This document shows, piece after piece, positions 50,776-64,000 of a stretch of DNA of 64,000 nucleotides. The notes under the pieces were generated by a model. The model did not search any database and was not told where the DNA came from. It was given only the letters and a program-made list of their open reading frames with translations. The DNA is from Prunella strophiata (Eukaryota; Chordata; Aves; Passeriformes; Prunellidae), in contig JAZBQD010000017.1 in the NCBI GenBank assembly GCA_036583965.1, forward strand, positions 29,050,385 through 29,114,384, in the 5' to 3' direction. Made by a program: the position numbers and the translations under genes. Position 1 is the stretch's first letter. Every line of letters begins with the position of its first letter.

Positions 50776-53700
50776 TACTTCAGCTTCAGTGGGAGTGCAA
50801 TCCATGCAGCTCCAGTCAGAGTTTAACCCAGCTCAGAGACTCTGCAATTTCACTGTAAGCAGCAGACTCAGTGCAACTGAATCTTACTTCAGTAAGTATA
50901 TTTTGGATAGTAGACATGCTGGCCACCTCCTAAACCCTCTGGAAACAGCATTGAAAGAGCATCCAACAACTTTCTTGGTCTTGCTGCTAACTACAGGAAA
51001 CAGGAAATTAACTGGACTACAAAGGTCTTCCTCAGCTTTGCTTTCATTTCACATGAGCAGCGGCATTGTGCAAAGGATACAGAGTCATAGGATGTGCCCT
51101 ATAGGCAAAAAGCTTCCTAGCATCACTGACCAGGGAGTAGACCTACAGAACAAGGCCTAAAGCCTTGAGTGGTGCTTAAAGTCTTCTCAAAACTCCTGCA
51201 GGAGTCAAGCGGAGCCTGAAAAACCAGATGTGAGGAATCAGATCTCTTCCACACATAATGTGCAGACACTTAGAAACTCAACAGTTTCCTATATACATCC
51301 GAGCAAATGAAGCCCCAGAGAAAAGAAGCAGTGCCATAATTCAAGTAATTTAGTGACTTTTTATTAGAATAGGATCAGAAGCAATGCTAGACTAGATGTG
51401 ATGAAGGAACACACAGAATTTGTGATTCACAACATAGAAGGAAAATATCTTGTTTCCAAGTGACAGACTTACCTAAAAGATGGGAGTTGAACAGAAACCA
51501 GAGCAGTTAGAGCAATTTGAATACGTCCTACATCATTAGTGAGTAGCAGATAATGCCAGACATAGCACCATAAAAGAATGGAAAGGAGTCAGATCACTAA
51601 TACATGGCTTCCTGCTGAACATCACAGCAAGAAACCCTCTGACAGAACAAGGTGCTGCAGGCACTCTTGCTGAACTCAGCTACACCATGCCTTGATCACT
51701 TGCTGTGCCAGCCAAATGAAGCCAGTAGGGTGGTCCACTGGCAAGACTCAGAGAGGAATTCAACTGCAGGCAGTCAAAACAGTGACTAGCCTTCAAATTA
51801 AGACTTATGGCTTGGGCCTCTTCATGGTCTCTGCATTGACTCTTCCTTGAGCTTGAACACTGCAAAGAGCAGAAGACATGTTTATTGGAAAGGTGATGTC
51901 AAGGGAACTGGGGTGAAGCATTCCAGTAAAACCAGCTGAAACTCTGTTGCTGCCAAGATTTTCTGTCTCCATGCCCATCTTGCTCTGTAGGAAGTGGACA
52001 GCCCAGAGCCCACTGGCAGCAGGCTGCACAACAAGATGTCTTCTGGAGCAGGTACACCTCTCCAGGTTACTCTTTGAGGCCAAGAGATTCCTTGGCACAT
52101 TTTTGGTGAGTGATTAATAGCATGCTAAACTTTGGAATTTTAGCTAATACAAAGTGATTATTTTGTTCATACAGTCCTTTAGACATAAACTGTTGACCAG
52201 TTCTAGGGCTAGAATTGAACCCAGGTGCATCTAGACTCATTTCTGAGGAGTTTAGAAAGCAATGGGGTTCTTTCTGAAGCTTATGAGTCAATGGCAGGAT
52301 CTCCCTGAATGTTTTGTCTGACCCTGTCCCTATGAAATCAATAAGCAAGAGTACCATGCCATCAGTTAACCACTGCCACTTCACCGTTAAACTTCATCAG
52401 CTTACTACTTTAAATCAATAAAGTGCACTGTTGTTTCTCTCTTATGAGTGAAGTGCATTACTTCATCCTCACCAGCCACTTCTGAAGGACCACTTAGAGA
52501 GATGCCAGAGCTAAGCTCAATTTGACTCACTCCATTTGAGAAAAATGCTGGTGTTTGCTAGTTCTTTCAGGAAAAAGCACCCTGACACAGAAGACTCCCT
52601 TTGTGTCATTCTAGTGATGCCATAAAGGCTTCAGCTGGCATTCTTTCTACCGGGATGACCCTGGAAAATCAGGTTCTCCTGACCCATCCAGACAGCTAAA
52701 GCTACCTTTTTAATTACTAATCTATGTGCTTTACAAATGCGCTCCGTGACTAATGTGATAATACTATAATACCTCATTCCACTTCAACCCTACAGGTGTC
52801 AGGGTATGGTAACACCAGAACTCAGAAGGTAACCACTAGCAACACAAATGCAGAACAAAGTTATGTAATATGTCCTCACACTACCCTCCCCCACCATGCA
52901 CTTCTTCAACAGGAGGGAAAGAGTGTGTGCAGAGGGGAATAGGGCAGCAGAGGCAATTCCAAGGATGACAGAGTTAGTCTGAGATCTCAGTCACTCCTGG
53001 TTTGGAATAAGGGAATGGGGTATCTATCTATCATGCAGAGAGAAAACTAGAAGCAATGCCTTGCAAGGTACTTGGCAGAGATAACTGATGTCTGAGATGT
53101 CTGGTTAAAGACAGCTCTGAGCCCAAATCCTTTCGCTGTATTAGCACCACCACAAATCTAGGCTACCTGTCTCTGGGCCTTCCCAAGAGGTTTGAACTCA
53201 GAGAGAGCTATCATCTGCTCCTTGTGCAGACAGTTCCAAGTAGTCTCATGGCCCTGTCATATCCTGTTACACAAATTATTTCACCCTAGGTGCTTGTTTA
53301 AATACTTCTGCTTATGGATAGCCCTGGTTAAGTTGTTTATTCCCTCTGTATTTTCTCCTCCACCAGTTTGGAAAGAAGGCAAAGGCTTCATGTTTAAGAT
53401 CAATACAAAATGGAAAGAAAATACATTCAGGATAGTAAAGAAACTAGAAAACAGAATCTTAATAACAGAACAGAGAGAAAACAAATAAAGAGCAGATTTG
53501 CTACCTACAGGCCATAGGCTTCATACGTATTTTCATTTCCATTATCACTAAGGTCACTATTAAATTATTTGTCATTATTGGAAAATGGATTCATAAGCCT
53601 TTCTTTGAGATCTAAACCACTTGGAAAGTATCTTCCTACCATCTCTCCTGTGCTGCAAAAACCCACCTTTATTTCTTCAGATAAGCTATATAACATGAGT

Positions 53701-55009
53701 ATAATAGTCTATCTGTTCACATGATATGTCCAAGAGGAAGACACAGGGAGATGAAAAAAGAAAAAAAAAAAAAAAAAAAAGGAGGAGGAGAGAACCACTA
53801 ACAGATTTAACACAAATTCAGAGCTTACACAAAATAGAGAAAGAGCCGGGGTGTAGGTCTATATCAACATGATCTCTTAGAGCAGCTCTTCCTCCAGGCT
53901 CATTAGTTTTGCCACAGCACTTGGTCATGGGCTGTGGTGTCTGTCTCTATACACCTAACAGAAATACTAACATCTGAGACTCCACCTGTGTAAGGCCAAC
54001 AACTGGCAGGAACTCAGCAGCCGTTTGACATATTTTATAAACCTTGACCTTGCTTAGCCCTTCTTATAAGAGTCAAAACATAACCTTCTTCACCTTTTTC
54101 ACTCATGCATGGCTGATGTTTCTGCCTGTGTTATGCTGGATGCATCCTTACAAAAGACCTGGCTGTGAGAAGGATGTGGCTGCTGGAACTGGTCCTGCCC
54201 ATCAGGTTGTCCCAGGAACAGATGAGTTGCAGTGGTGGGTGAACAGGGACATTGCTGCTGAGGTTTCAGGCTGTGGCTGCCATGCAATGAGGCTTTACAG
54301 GAAGGAGAATGCAGGACCATGAATGCAGAGGAGCAGCACCAGCCTCTGTGGTGCCAACCCAGTCACCCAGAGAGAATTCCACCATGCTGTTCACACTGTT
54401 GCTAGCCTCAGCTAGAGCTCTCACAGATGTCTGGGCATGAAGGCAAACCCACAGGGTAAGCAGGACCAGTCCTTATGCAAGAACTCTTCTCAAAAAAGAC
54501 CACATGCACCTCTTATTCCCACAACTATCATTGTTCATGATGCAGTGGATTCAACTAAATTAATTTAAAATAAAGTCAGATCTGGTATGGAAAAATGACT
54601 CTGTTGCAGGTAAAAGTCCTTGTCTATTTTTCTTGTGTCATCAGCTGAGGCCACTGATGATACAGAGGCAGGCAGGACAGCATCTGTGGTTTGCTATCAG
54701 CAAGAGTGTGTTCAAAGCTGTAAACTGACACTCCTTTCACTTGCTAAAGTAGATGCTCACAGTCCTTCCCTGCCTGACCAAAGGCACTTGCACCTTTTTA
54801 GTTTGCAACTGCTTCTTCAGCTTTTGTTTCTACCCTGAGCAGAAATTACAGGTTTGTTGTTTCCACCCATTAGTCCACACTGGCAGGATTGCCCCAAGGA
54901 TCAGTGAAGGCGCAGTGCTCTCCTGCTGCCACTTATTTCCACCATAACCAGGAATCAGGTGAGGTCATGACAACTCTGCTTTCCACCTGTGTCCTGCAAA
55001 GGGAATGGT

Positions 55010-55033
55010 CAGTGTCACTCTGCAGTGACACTG
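55010..55033. repeat. Short perfect hairpin (10-bp stem, 4-nt loop)
   Basis: 'cagtgtcact' and 'agtgacactg' flank the loop 'ctgc'. No T-rich tail follows, and no gene is near, so I do not call it a terminator or a known structured RNA. Confidence 0.85.
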
Positions 55034-57639
55034 GTGCAGTGGGATGACAAGTTGCCCTGCAGCAGACCTGCTCAAGCAGGCCTGAGACTGATCCACCCCC
55101 CTGATATGTTCCCATCCTGCTCACTACAGGCTATAGGGTAGATATGCATAAAGAGGGGGAAATTATGACCAGAACCAAGAGGGATATTACATTTCACTCA
55201 CAAACTTATGAAATATTAGAAAAAGCTTAGTGCAGTGACAGGCCCTCGTTTATCTAGTGGATTATGATCATAGTGACATTATCTATATTATGTACCCTGG
55301 GATTCCAACATTCGGTTTCAAAAGAGAACAGAGGGAGAGAAAAGTGAAAAACTGGTTGTGTAGCCCAAAGCCAAAGCAGTGCATCCCAGACTTATTCAGG
55401 CAGCCACTAGATTTCCTGGGTTACAGGAGAGAACTGGAGAAAGGGAGTAAATGCTTTTACCTAGGTAATTAAAGCCTAAAAGTTAAGTAAAATAGGAGAA
55501 AGTTTTCAAGCAACATGGTGCATGGTTCTCTCTCCACACAGTGGGTGAGGAAGTTTTTGATTTCTATCAACACATAGTATCAGCACTGCAACTGGAAGAC
55601 AAATCTATTTTGCTGGACAATTTAAAAAATATTTAGGAAACACTGTAACTTTAAATTGAACATTGTATTTGAACAGCAGCAATTTTTGCCTCATCATGTT
55701 GTAACAAATGGAATTGACACACATACAGCCAAACGGAGACACAATGAGCAGCAGCAACAGTCTGAGATTACCAAAAATGATATGCTTAGAGACAAAATTG
55801 TTTTCCATATGACTGACAAGGGGCTGGGAGAGAGGTTATTAAGGGAAATGTATTTGTGCTTGCAAAAAGGCAATAGACATCTGCCAGGTCTTGGAAGCCA
55901 TGCACTGCTAGAAGCGATAATGTCTGGGCAAAGTATTGAAAAGTCTGTGTAATAATACTGTCAGTAAAGCAGCATGAAAAGTGGCAGATATAGAGCTCAG
56001 CCATGAAAAAGACATGCAAATCATCAATAAAGATAGAGATGGCATTGGTCTCCCTGCTTCTGAAAATTATTCTGCATGGACAGCACAGGAGATGCTAAGG
56101 CCAGAGCTTTAGCATCTTCCCCCAGTGAAAACTTTTTTCCAAAAATCACAAGAACCAATGTCTCTTCCTAGGCTATGCCTGCCAAAAGTAGAATTAAGAG
56201 GATGTCTCAGCTTTTGAAAACATTTTCTGGTGCTGGAATTCATATTAATATCTGATTTTGTTAAAAAAATCTAGGAACCGACCAATTAAAGTAAGATCCT
56301 ATTTCATGAGGAAATTAGGAAACAGAGACACCCATATCACTAATTGTTGTAGAAAGCTATTGCCCAGAGTCATGAAAGAAAACAGAGCTACAGTACATAA
56401 CTAACTGCAATCACAGAAAAAGGCATAATGATGAAACTATAGGGAACAAAAAACATTGTATCTGTAATCTGATGAAATTACTGAAAAATTCATGAAGGAA
56501 CATTACTGTTTTATGAACCCTGTGCATTGCTCAAAGATCCATAGGTAACTCATCCAGAAGCTGGGAGAGTGGAGACAGAGGACTCCCAGCTGCTATGATA
56601 CAAAGTGCCAAGTAAGGTTTTTTTGGTTTTTTTTTTGTTTTTTTTTTTTTTTAATTTCTCCTTTCTCTGACATTGACACCTACCAGCTCTTCTGATGCTG
56701 CTGTTCTCATGTGCATGGAGCTGGCCCCACTGGGAGCTATCAGAGTGATGGTTGACAGTGCAAAACCTCCCTTGAGTGCAGTGCAATGCCACCCTTTGTG
56801 GAATTGTTCAGGCACATCAATAGGCCAAGGTCTGCTAGGCTGCATGAGGCAAGTCAGAAGGAGAATGAAGAACTTGAGGAGGAACCAAATCCTAGGAATA
56901 ACCTAGTACTACATATTGGTCCCTTCCACAGGGAAGACCTATGGACCCAGAAGAGCATAGGATGAGTGGTGCTGGCAAGTCCTAAGGGCAGTGACCTGGA
57001 CAAGAGATTGACAAACTTGTAGTTCAGTTTAACATGGACTTGCTTCCTCTTTACTCTGCTACTTTTGTTTTTCTTCTCCTAGCCACTCATATGTATGTGT
57101 AAATACATAAAAATATAAAAAAGGAAATATATTTAAAAGGTATATATATAAATATGTACCTATATATACTATAGCAAAAAGGCATTAGAGATTTCTCAGG
57201 CAGGCAGTGCTGCATCAGAAACCAGCCCCTTTAAGGCTCAAGGGTCAGGTGAACTTGCAGAACTGGTTCACAGCCCAGAAAAGGTTGGTGAAACTGGGCC
57301 TAAGGCATCTGTCAAAATGGACTGGAGATGATGGGGGCTTGGCTTTGCTCATCTAGTTAAAATCAAAAGCTTTTGCATAAGCAGTTTCCTGTAACCAGTG
57401 AACTGCCTGGAATGCTGCTGAAAAGTTCCAGAATTCTGAGGGGCAGTTTAATTATAAACTCCTGTGAAGACAGGAGATCACAGGGAGGAGGTTCCTGCTG
57501 TGAATAGCACAGGCATAATCAGTCAAATTCTTGAACAGACACAAACCAACTCAGTGGCCCTTTTCTTCACAGTTACTGCCAGTTTTCAAACAAGGTCTGA
57601 TGCGTTGGTTGCCATGTTTCTTGCTTCCTGAGTGTCTTG

Positions 57640-58200
57640 ATTCCAAGTGGGATAATTTATTTTTTTTTTCCTGTGGTTTGCATTTACTATGAGAATAATG
57701 TTGATAAGACACTGATGTTTTAGCTGTTGTTAAGAAGTGCTCACTCTAAGTCAAAGACTTCTCCAGTTTCATGTGCTCAGCCAGTGAGCAGATGCACAAG
57801 AAGCTGAGAGGGAGCATGGCCAGGACAGATGACCTGAACTGACCAAAAGGATATTCTGTATCACAGAACTTCATGCTCATTATATGAAGGAAGTTGCCCA
57901 GAGGGCATCCATTATTGCTCATGGAGGGACTGAGCAGTCCTGACTGGGTGGTGAGCAATTTTATTGCATATCATTTGTTTAAAATTGAGTTTTATTCCTC
58001 TCTATCTTTTTGTTATATCCCTTTCATTTTCTATTGTTGTTGTTGTTATTATATAGTTACCTTATTTTATTTATTAAACTGTTCTTATCTCAAACCAGGA
58101 TGTTTTTGCCATTTTCCAATTCTCCTCCACATCCCACCACAGGGAAAAGAAGTACACAAATGGCTGCATGGTACTTAGTTGCCATCTGGGGTTAACTACA
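57640..58200 (+). mobile_element. Avian ERVL-type solo LTR, plus strand
   Basis: The order of motifs matches the abundant avian ERVL LTR: 'ataatgttgataagacactg', 'cactctaagtcaaagactt', 'acaagaagctgagagggagc', 'gcatggccaggacag', 'gggtggtgagcaattttatt', a short TTG repeat, 'attaaactgttcttatctc' and the end 'ggtacttagttgccatctgg' followed by 'ggttaactaca'. The 3' end at about 58200 is secure. The 5' end is less clear and could lie up to about 50 bp further left. No internal retroviral sequence or second LTR is nearby, so it is a solo LTR. Several CpG positions of the family have decayed, suggesting an old copy. Confidence 0.82.
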
Positions 58201-61200
58201 GTACTGAGAAATGCACTGAAATAGGCTGACAGGAATCTTATCTTGTTTAGAATCCAGGCCTATTTCCCTAAGTAACAGAGAAAGGGCTAGAAATTGCTTC
58301 TCCAATTCCACCAAGTATCCTGAAATCCTCCCTGGTGTGCCTGCTTCTCCACATCCCAAACCCTTTCTTAATCCTCATCCCTTGGTGTTGCAGTCAATTA
58401 ACAGGCTGTAATTGTGATGAGCTGTGAAAACACCATTTTCAGTGGTGCGTTCAAAACCTGTATCTGCAAATTAACTGGTGCATGAGCATGAGAATCAAGT
58501 GTATTTTTAAAACTATGTCATCTTTAATGAATGGATTTTCTCAAGCTTAAAACATAATCAGTCCCAGACCTTCCTGTGGCAAGTAGTGGATACTTACTTT
58601 AATATGTATCTGATCTCTAAACAAAATCTTTATTTTAAGGGGATTTTCTCATTCTTATTGTTAATTGTTCCCAATGTAAAACTGATTCCTCTCCCCAGAA
58701 ACTGCTAGATTTGTCTGCTACATCTGTGCCTTATATGGAAGTGGTCCAGAAAGCTACAGCCTGAACTATGATTATTTAGATGCATTTAAGATTTTCTGCG
58801 TCAAGCTGAACAAGTACAAATTAACCTGGAGAGTGCTATATTTGGTTAATCTATTGCACATTGTTATTAAGGAGCAAAAGGAAATCTAAAATGTAAACCT
58901 CTGCACTCCACATTATATATAGTTACCACAGAGTTTTCCCAGAAGCTGTTCAAAATGAAACAGGTAGTAGAAAATGAGGCATTATTTGCTACCTGTAGGG
59001 CAGATAGCAGTCATCCAGTTTAATCATCACCATGAAGCTGGGACAGTTTTCCTAGCCAGCATCTCCACTTAAAAAAATACTGTACAGCATCTCTTCTGGG
59101 CCTGCTTATTTCACCCAAAAGCTCCAGCTGAGAAAGAGGTCATCATTCTGGGTAAGATGTTTCCAGAGAAGCACATGGGGATGATGTGACAGTGCAGAGC
59201 ACCTAGATGGGATCAGAGTGACTGTGAGCTGTTGCTCCACTTTTCCAGCCAGAGAGGTTAGGCACTAGAGGGACAGACTGCCTTGATGAGGTTTTCACCT
59301 TGCTCTTCTGCCTCTAGCTAGCACAACAGACCCTTCATCCTTGCAAAGAGCCTTCTCTGCAAGACTGACCATAACAGCTGGGATGTCCCTGGGATAGAGA
59401 GGACTACCCCAAGTCACTTACTCACCTGTGGTGTCTGCTGCCTCTGCTTTGTGGACTAGCTAAGGCTCAACCCTTGCTGCAGCTCTGAATACAGTCTTAC
59501 AGGACTTGTAGGGGTCAGGATTTCTTGGGTGAACCTGGATATGTAAATAATAACTGAGACATGGCACTCATAAAATGATTCATTAAAGCTAAGCAGACTT
59601 CTTTAGGAAAGGAGTATGAGGGCACCAGTCTCTCTCTGTGTGTATACTGATGCAAACACGCAGCATAAATGTGAAAATTACTCTGTTGCTACAACTGCTC
59701 AGTGTTTCAGCTTCCTCTCATAAGAGAAATGTTCTTCACCTTTTATCCACCTGTTTTCTTGGTACCCAAACTGCCAAAAAATGAATTTTTTTGCTTTGTC
59801 CAATGTGACAATGTCTCTCCCAGCCTGGTAATCACAATGCATTTGCATCAGTGCTAGAAATACGTCTACTCTGCAGGTGTATTCAGCAAAGATGTAAAAA
59901 GTACTACAGCCTCTTTAATATGACCTTGGCTTTCCATAAATTAAAGTATTTCTCTTCCCTTGCTGTAACAGAAAACATGCTTTCGTAACCATCTCTTGGT
60001 ACATATCTAGTGAACAATGATCAATATTTGGTGTCTTGAGAAAAATCCATTCTCAAAAGCTTTTAGTGTCTGAATTTGTCTCCTGCTAGACACTTTGTGT
60101 AATGTAGAGGCACATTTGCAAGGAAACAGTAAACTATTGACTTGCTGGTGAGTGTATGAAGTAACTGAAGTGATTAAAATTATAATTTTTAGAGAAGCCC
60201 CTCTGCTGAGAGGCAGCACATGTCAAAGTTTTATAGGATGAATTTGTAAAGGAAAAGAAGTCAAAGATATGAAATTTGCATAACACCACATAACTAATTT
60301 TATTTCTGTCAGGATACTAGTATATTTCTCACACAGTACTCACAAATCACAACTCAATACTATTATGCCTGGTTTCCCTGAACTGATGCTAAACAAAGAA
60401 AAAAAAAAAACACAGAGGAAACTAAAGCCAGGAAAGCTACAGATATATTCCAGAGAAGTTTCTACATCAAAAATTCAAGAATAAAAGTGTTCCTTTGAGG
60501 GCTGTACCCTGCTTCCACACTAAGACAAACTTAAGCCTATACATAACAGCATCTCCTGGGAAGTCTCACAATAACTGTAAATCCTCTTCTGTAAACCTAA
60601 TGGGCTGACTGCTGAATTTACTGCAAACTCCAGAGACGTTGTAATCCTTGGCAATGTATCTAGCACATGCCTCATATAAACACATAAGAGCCAAGGACTA
60701 GGCTTGCACCAGGTTTCCTCCTGACTGTCTTTCTCTTTCCCTGCAGTTACAGAGAGCACAGACCCCCAGTTACATGCAGAATAGCCTCTCATCCACACTC
60801 CATTGCACCACTGTATCCTCTACATACTGCAGCACTCATGTATCCCATCTTACTGCTTTCTTTTGGGGCCAGGAGCACACAGGGACATGGCTTCCTTAGT
60901 AACACCTGCTCAGCATCAGGGTGCTCAGTGCTGCATGTGGCATGTATCAGATATCGCTGGAAAAGCATGCACAAGCATCGTCTGCAAACAGGGATCTCCA
61001 AACAACTGTTCAACAGGGAGAGCTGTGACTCTGGATGTGCTGGGCTAAGATATTCCCACCACTGCTGCCTACTGTAAGCAGCCATGCTGTTGGCAGAAGA
61101 TGACAGAACTCATGTCTCAGACTGGGGGGTGGGCTGATGCTACAAAACACCATCCTGCACTGGAGTGGGGAAGGCAGTAATGGCTGGCAGCTCTCAGAGC

Positions 61201-63250
61201 AGTGAGATCTGAACACAGGTTTGCTGTTCAGATTATAATTCTCAGCCCATGAGCAGACGTGTGAAATATGTACCATGCCATCTTCTTGCTACCAGGGCAG
61301 AGATGAAACTTGGTGAAGCAACACTTTTTGACTGGATTGGGGCTGTATGCCAGATGATACAGTGAAGTTGGAGCTTGTGCCAGCATTTACATGCAGTTTC
61401 ATGGGTGCTTTGTTTATCTCATTGTGACATCCCACCCTTAAAGGGAAGGGAACACACAAGATTCATAAATGCTCGTGGTCAAAAGTAACAACAAAAGTCA
61501 AGGGGTCCACAAAAGCTTTCAGAGTTCTGTTAGTAAATTGCATTCTTGGCATGGAAATTTGTATAAATTGGTCCCTGATATGAACATGTGGCAGTGGGTT
61601 TTGGATAAAGAAGTAGAGTGAAAGGAAAGAGAGAAAGAGACTTGAATTAAAGAGGAGAGAGCATGAAAGGTAGAGGGAGAGATATCACCAGTCCTGGCTC
61701 CAGTGGCAAACCAGCTGGAGTGTCCTGGGTGTGCCTGTACACCTGGGCTTGGTGGGAGTACATATTATTGCTGCACCCTTTTCACTTTCTATGCAGATTT
61801 GTTATCATGCAGAGTCCATTCCTCTAGACTTTTCTGGAAAAGGGTTGGAGGGCTTCAGGGGTCTTGGGTGGTCCATGTCCACTTCTCAGCCTCATCCCTG
61901 AACTTGTGCTGTGTTGTGTTCATCTCCAGGAGCCAGAACAAGGACGTTTGTCCCAGAAATGTGCAGCCCTACCTCCTTATGGCCTCTTCTCCAGCCACAT
62001 TCTCTTCTTTCTCAGTGTATTATTACCAACAGTTCTTGGCTGTTATCACCAACAATCCATGGCTGGCTCCACAGCTATCTGACTATCGGTGTTTGAGACA
62101 CAAAAAAGAGCCCCCTTGTCTTCCAGGATTCTACTCTCAGGAATAGTGTAGCCTTTTTCTTGCCCTCCTGGCAGCAGCACAGAGATGTATGCACTCTTAG
62201 TTATGTAGCCCTGAAGTCAGTTCTCAACAGCACAGCCTTTATTTAAAGGGGGCATAACCTGGAACAAGCTGAAGTGAAGGCCCTGGGTGACAAACATGCC
62301 CAGGTCAGCTTCACTGTGTTTTGTTTCTGTCCCACTTTGAAACAATTTAGCCATCCTATGAACAGCAGTTAAATTAAAGGCTGTTTGCACTGCTGTTCAC
62401 CTGTTGCCTCAGTTTGCCTGTTCCAGATATGCTCCTTCCAAATTAGCAAAGATTTATCAAACAGGTGTTTATTGAGCTCCAACAGAGTGACTTTCCTCTC
62501 CTGGCTGGGAATCCCTCAGTCCTGCTCCCTGTGCAGGCCAAGCTGGCTGCAGACAGCCTGCTGCTTGTATCATCCTGCTACCACAAAACAACCTGACAGG
62601 GAAAGAAAAGCACCACAGTGCACTTAGTAACTAATTCAGCAAAAACTGGTCATGGATTTATAATAAGTTATCTATTTTATATTTTTTTTATTACTTTTCC
62701 AAGTGTTGGAGCTGAAGGAGTCATTTGGTTTCTTGCTATGTTTTTACTGTGTAAATACTTCAAGTACTTTACATCACAAAAATTAACAAATGTCTCCAGC
62801 TGTTCTTTTCTCACATTCAGATTCTAAATTCCAGTCCAAAGATTACCCATTCTGGTCCAAAAAGTAGCCTTTTTTACTCTAATACATTTATTTTCTGCTC
62901 GTCATATCATCACTATTTCTATGAACAGAAGAACAGTTGCCAGCAAGTGGAGCCAACACTGATTAGTCCAGAATCTTGTTCAGGCAGCTACCAGCTGAAT
63001 AACAAAAGCCCACCCTGCAAAGGCAATAACAAAATTATTAATATCACAAATTTAATCCTTGCTCTCAGATTTCCATCTGCAGGGATGGAAACGGGTAAGG
63101 TAACAGGCAGACCAGGTATTTTTCAGTTCATTCCAGAGATCCAGGATGAAAAGGATTATTTTCCTTGTGGAGAAGTTTACTGGAAAATTGAGCCTCTGCA
63201 TACTTGCCCTTGCAACTGTGCAGGAGCACAGCAGACTCAGAGTGATGTGG
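58201..63250. other. Non-coding sequence
   Basis: No gene is recognised. 61424-62300 has some LTR-like words (TGTGACATCCC at the left, a T-rich 'cctttatttaaaggg' near 62238) but no paired boundary or family match, so it is left unassigned. The 147-codon open frame at 61703-62146 inside it is Cys- and Ser-rich by composition and unrecognised. Confidence 0.5.
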
Positions 63251-63292
63251 GAATCATGGAAACATTTAGGTTGGTAGAGACCTCTAAGATAC
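63251..63292 (-). mobile_element. CR1 LINE scrap, minus strand
   Basis: 'gaatcatggaaacatttagg' followed by 'ttggtagagacctctaagat' is the reverse complement of the CR1 3' terminus with several changes. Only about 40 bp remain before the match is lost. Confidence 0.7.
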
Positions 63293-64000
63293 AGAGGATA
63301 AGATACACACATTCTGTGTGCTCTACCCCACTCCCACCAGGGTCAGGGGCACCCAGACACCTCTCTGCATCGGGGTAGAGGTTGCCTGCCCTGCTGGGTG
63401 CCCTCATTCATCCCTTGACAGTCAGGTGGTGAAGCAAAGCCTAGCATGAGGCAGCCAAATTCAGTTCCAGTGGCTGAGGTCAGGGATGCAGCAGCTAGAG
63501 ATCAGAGGGTTTAATGGGACAGTTAGCTGTCCCACTCAGCTTCCCAGCATCCAGGGGTGTGGGAGAAGCCCATGCCTCTCCCATCAGCAGAGCCCCAAAG
63601 CAATTTGCAGCTGATTGCTTTGTTCCACCCCTGTTGGTGTACAGCTGACAGCTGACACATGGAAAATACAGATGACTTGAGAAATCAGCTCCCCTCCTGA
63701 CTCACATGGAGGAAAGATGCCATAGTGACAGCCAGTTGCAGATATGAGAGAAATTGAAAATTTAAAATAAATAAATAAATACACCCCAGCACTGCAGGGT
63801 GATATTCTAATGATATGAAATGGATGTGTCAAAAATAGAATACACCCACTTAAAATGAATATCTTTTAAAGAAATGAATGTTCTTTGCAGAAGATGAAAG
63901 GCTCCACAGCGTAACACATGGGAAGGCAAATAAATGAGTAATGGTTGCAGGGAAGGTAACCACTCCAATGTGAAGAGCATTTCCAGTTCCCTGCACTGCA
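63293..64000. other. Non-coding sequence at window end
   Basis: No gene is recognised. It contains a 7-bp inverted repeat with a TTAG loop (63516-63533) and a short (AAAT)n run at about 63764-63780. Confidence 0.55.

Larger units (their letters stand above)
46338..57639. other. Non-coding sequence
   Basis: No gene is recognised in 11.3 kb. It holds the simple repeats and the two short palindromes listed separately, a 26-A run (49135-49160), a 20-A run followed by GGA repeats (53761-53790) and a T-rich tract (about 56617-56653). A somewhat GC-richer patch at about 47530-47740 is open in several frames on the minus strand but shows no coding signature that I can defend. 50735-51160 (141 codons) is the longest open frame and is unrecognised. 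Confidence 0.5.

Noticed and set aside
50735..51160. 141-codon open frame on the plus strand
   Set aside because: No recognisable product; it starts just before a DNA palindrome, and its length is within chance for a 64-kb window.
61703..62146. 147-codon open frame, Cys/Ser-rich
   Set aside because: Composition-driven, with two other frames open in the same place and no motif of a known secreted family.
63516..63533. 7-bp inverted repeat with a TTAG loop
   Set aside because: Short enough to be expected by chance many times in 64 kb.

Overview
The window looks like a non-coding stretch (gene desert or large intron) of a bird genome, probably a neoavian or passerine bird. The evidence is the set of transposable elements: 3'-anchored CR1 LINE fragments on both strands, an avian-type ERVL solo LTR, an ERVK-like LTR, and a degraded gammaretrovirus-like (class I) provirus. 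No mammalian-type SINEs or L1 were recognised. The sequence is AT-rich, has no CpG-island-like block, and I could not support any host protein-coding exon. Most open frames are short, unrelated to any family I know, and best read as chance.

Layout. 1-38.3 kb is mostly unique-looking AT-rich sequence with CR1 pieces (about 4.5, 6.7-7.35 and 30.9 kb), many microsatellites, a doubtful tRNA-like segment near 15.2 kb, and several unusually good inverted repeats (21.9, 22.65 and 33.9 kb). At 38.35-38.83 kb lies a CR1 fragment cut off just before the provirus. 38,869-46,337 is one endogenous retrovirus on the minus strand: 5' LTR at 45,831-46,337, tRNA-Pro-like primer binding site, gag, protease, reverse transcriptase, RNase H, integrase, no recognisable env, and 3' LTR at 38,869-39,376. 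A second, unrelated LTR (40,189-40,777) sits inside the integrase region. A pure trinucleotide repeat of about 137 bp sits inside capsid and reads as 45 tyrosines. 46.3-64 kb is again non-coding, with an ERVL LTR at about 57.64-58.2 kb and a short CR1 scrap at 63.25 kb.

How the parts relate. The proviral segments are one dead unit. Key catalytic residues of protease and reverse transcriptase are replaced, stops and frameshifts run throughout, and env is missing. The most unusual signals are: (1) the poly-tyrosine repeat in gag; (2) LTR-LTR divergence that is very uneven (about 2.5% over one part, about 19% over the rest, counted by eye); (3) a 32-bp-stem hairpin at 33,910-34,001 and a nearly loop-less 51-bp palindrome at 22,649-22,699. 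I found no convincing new gene system.
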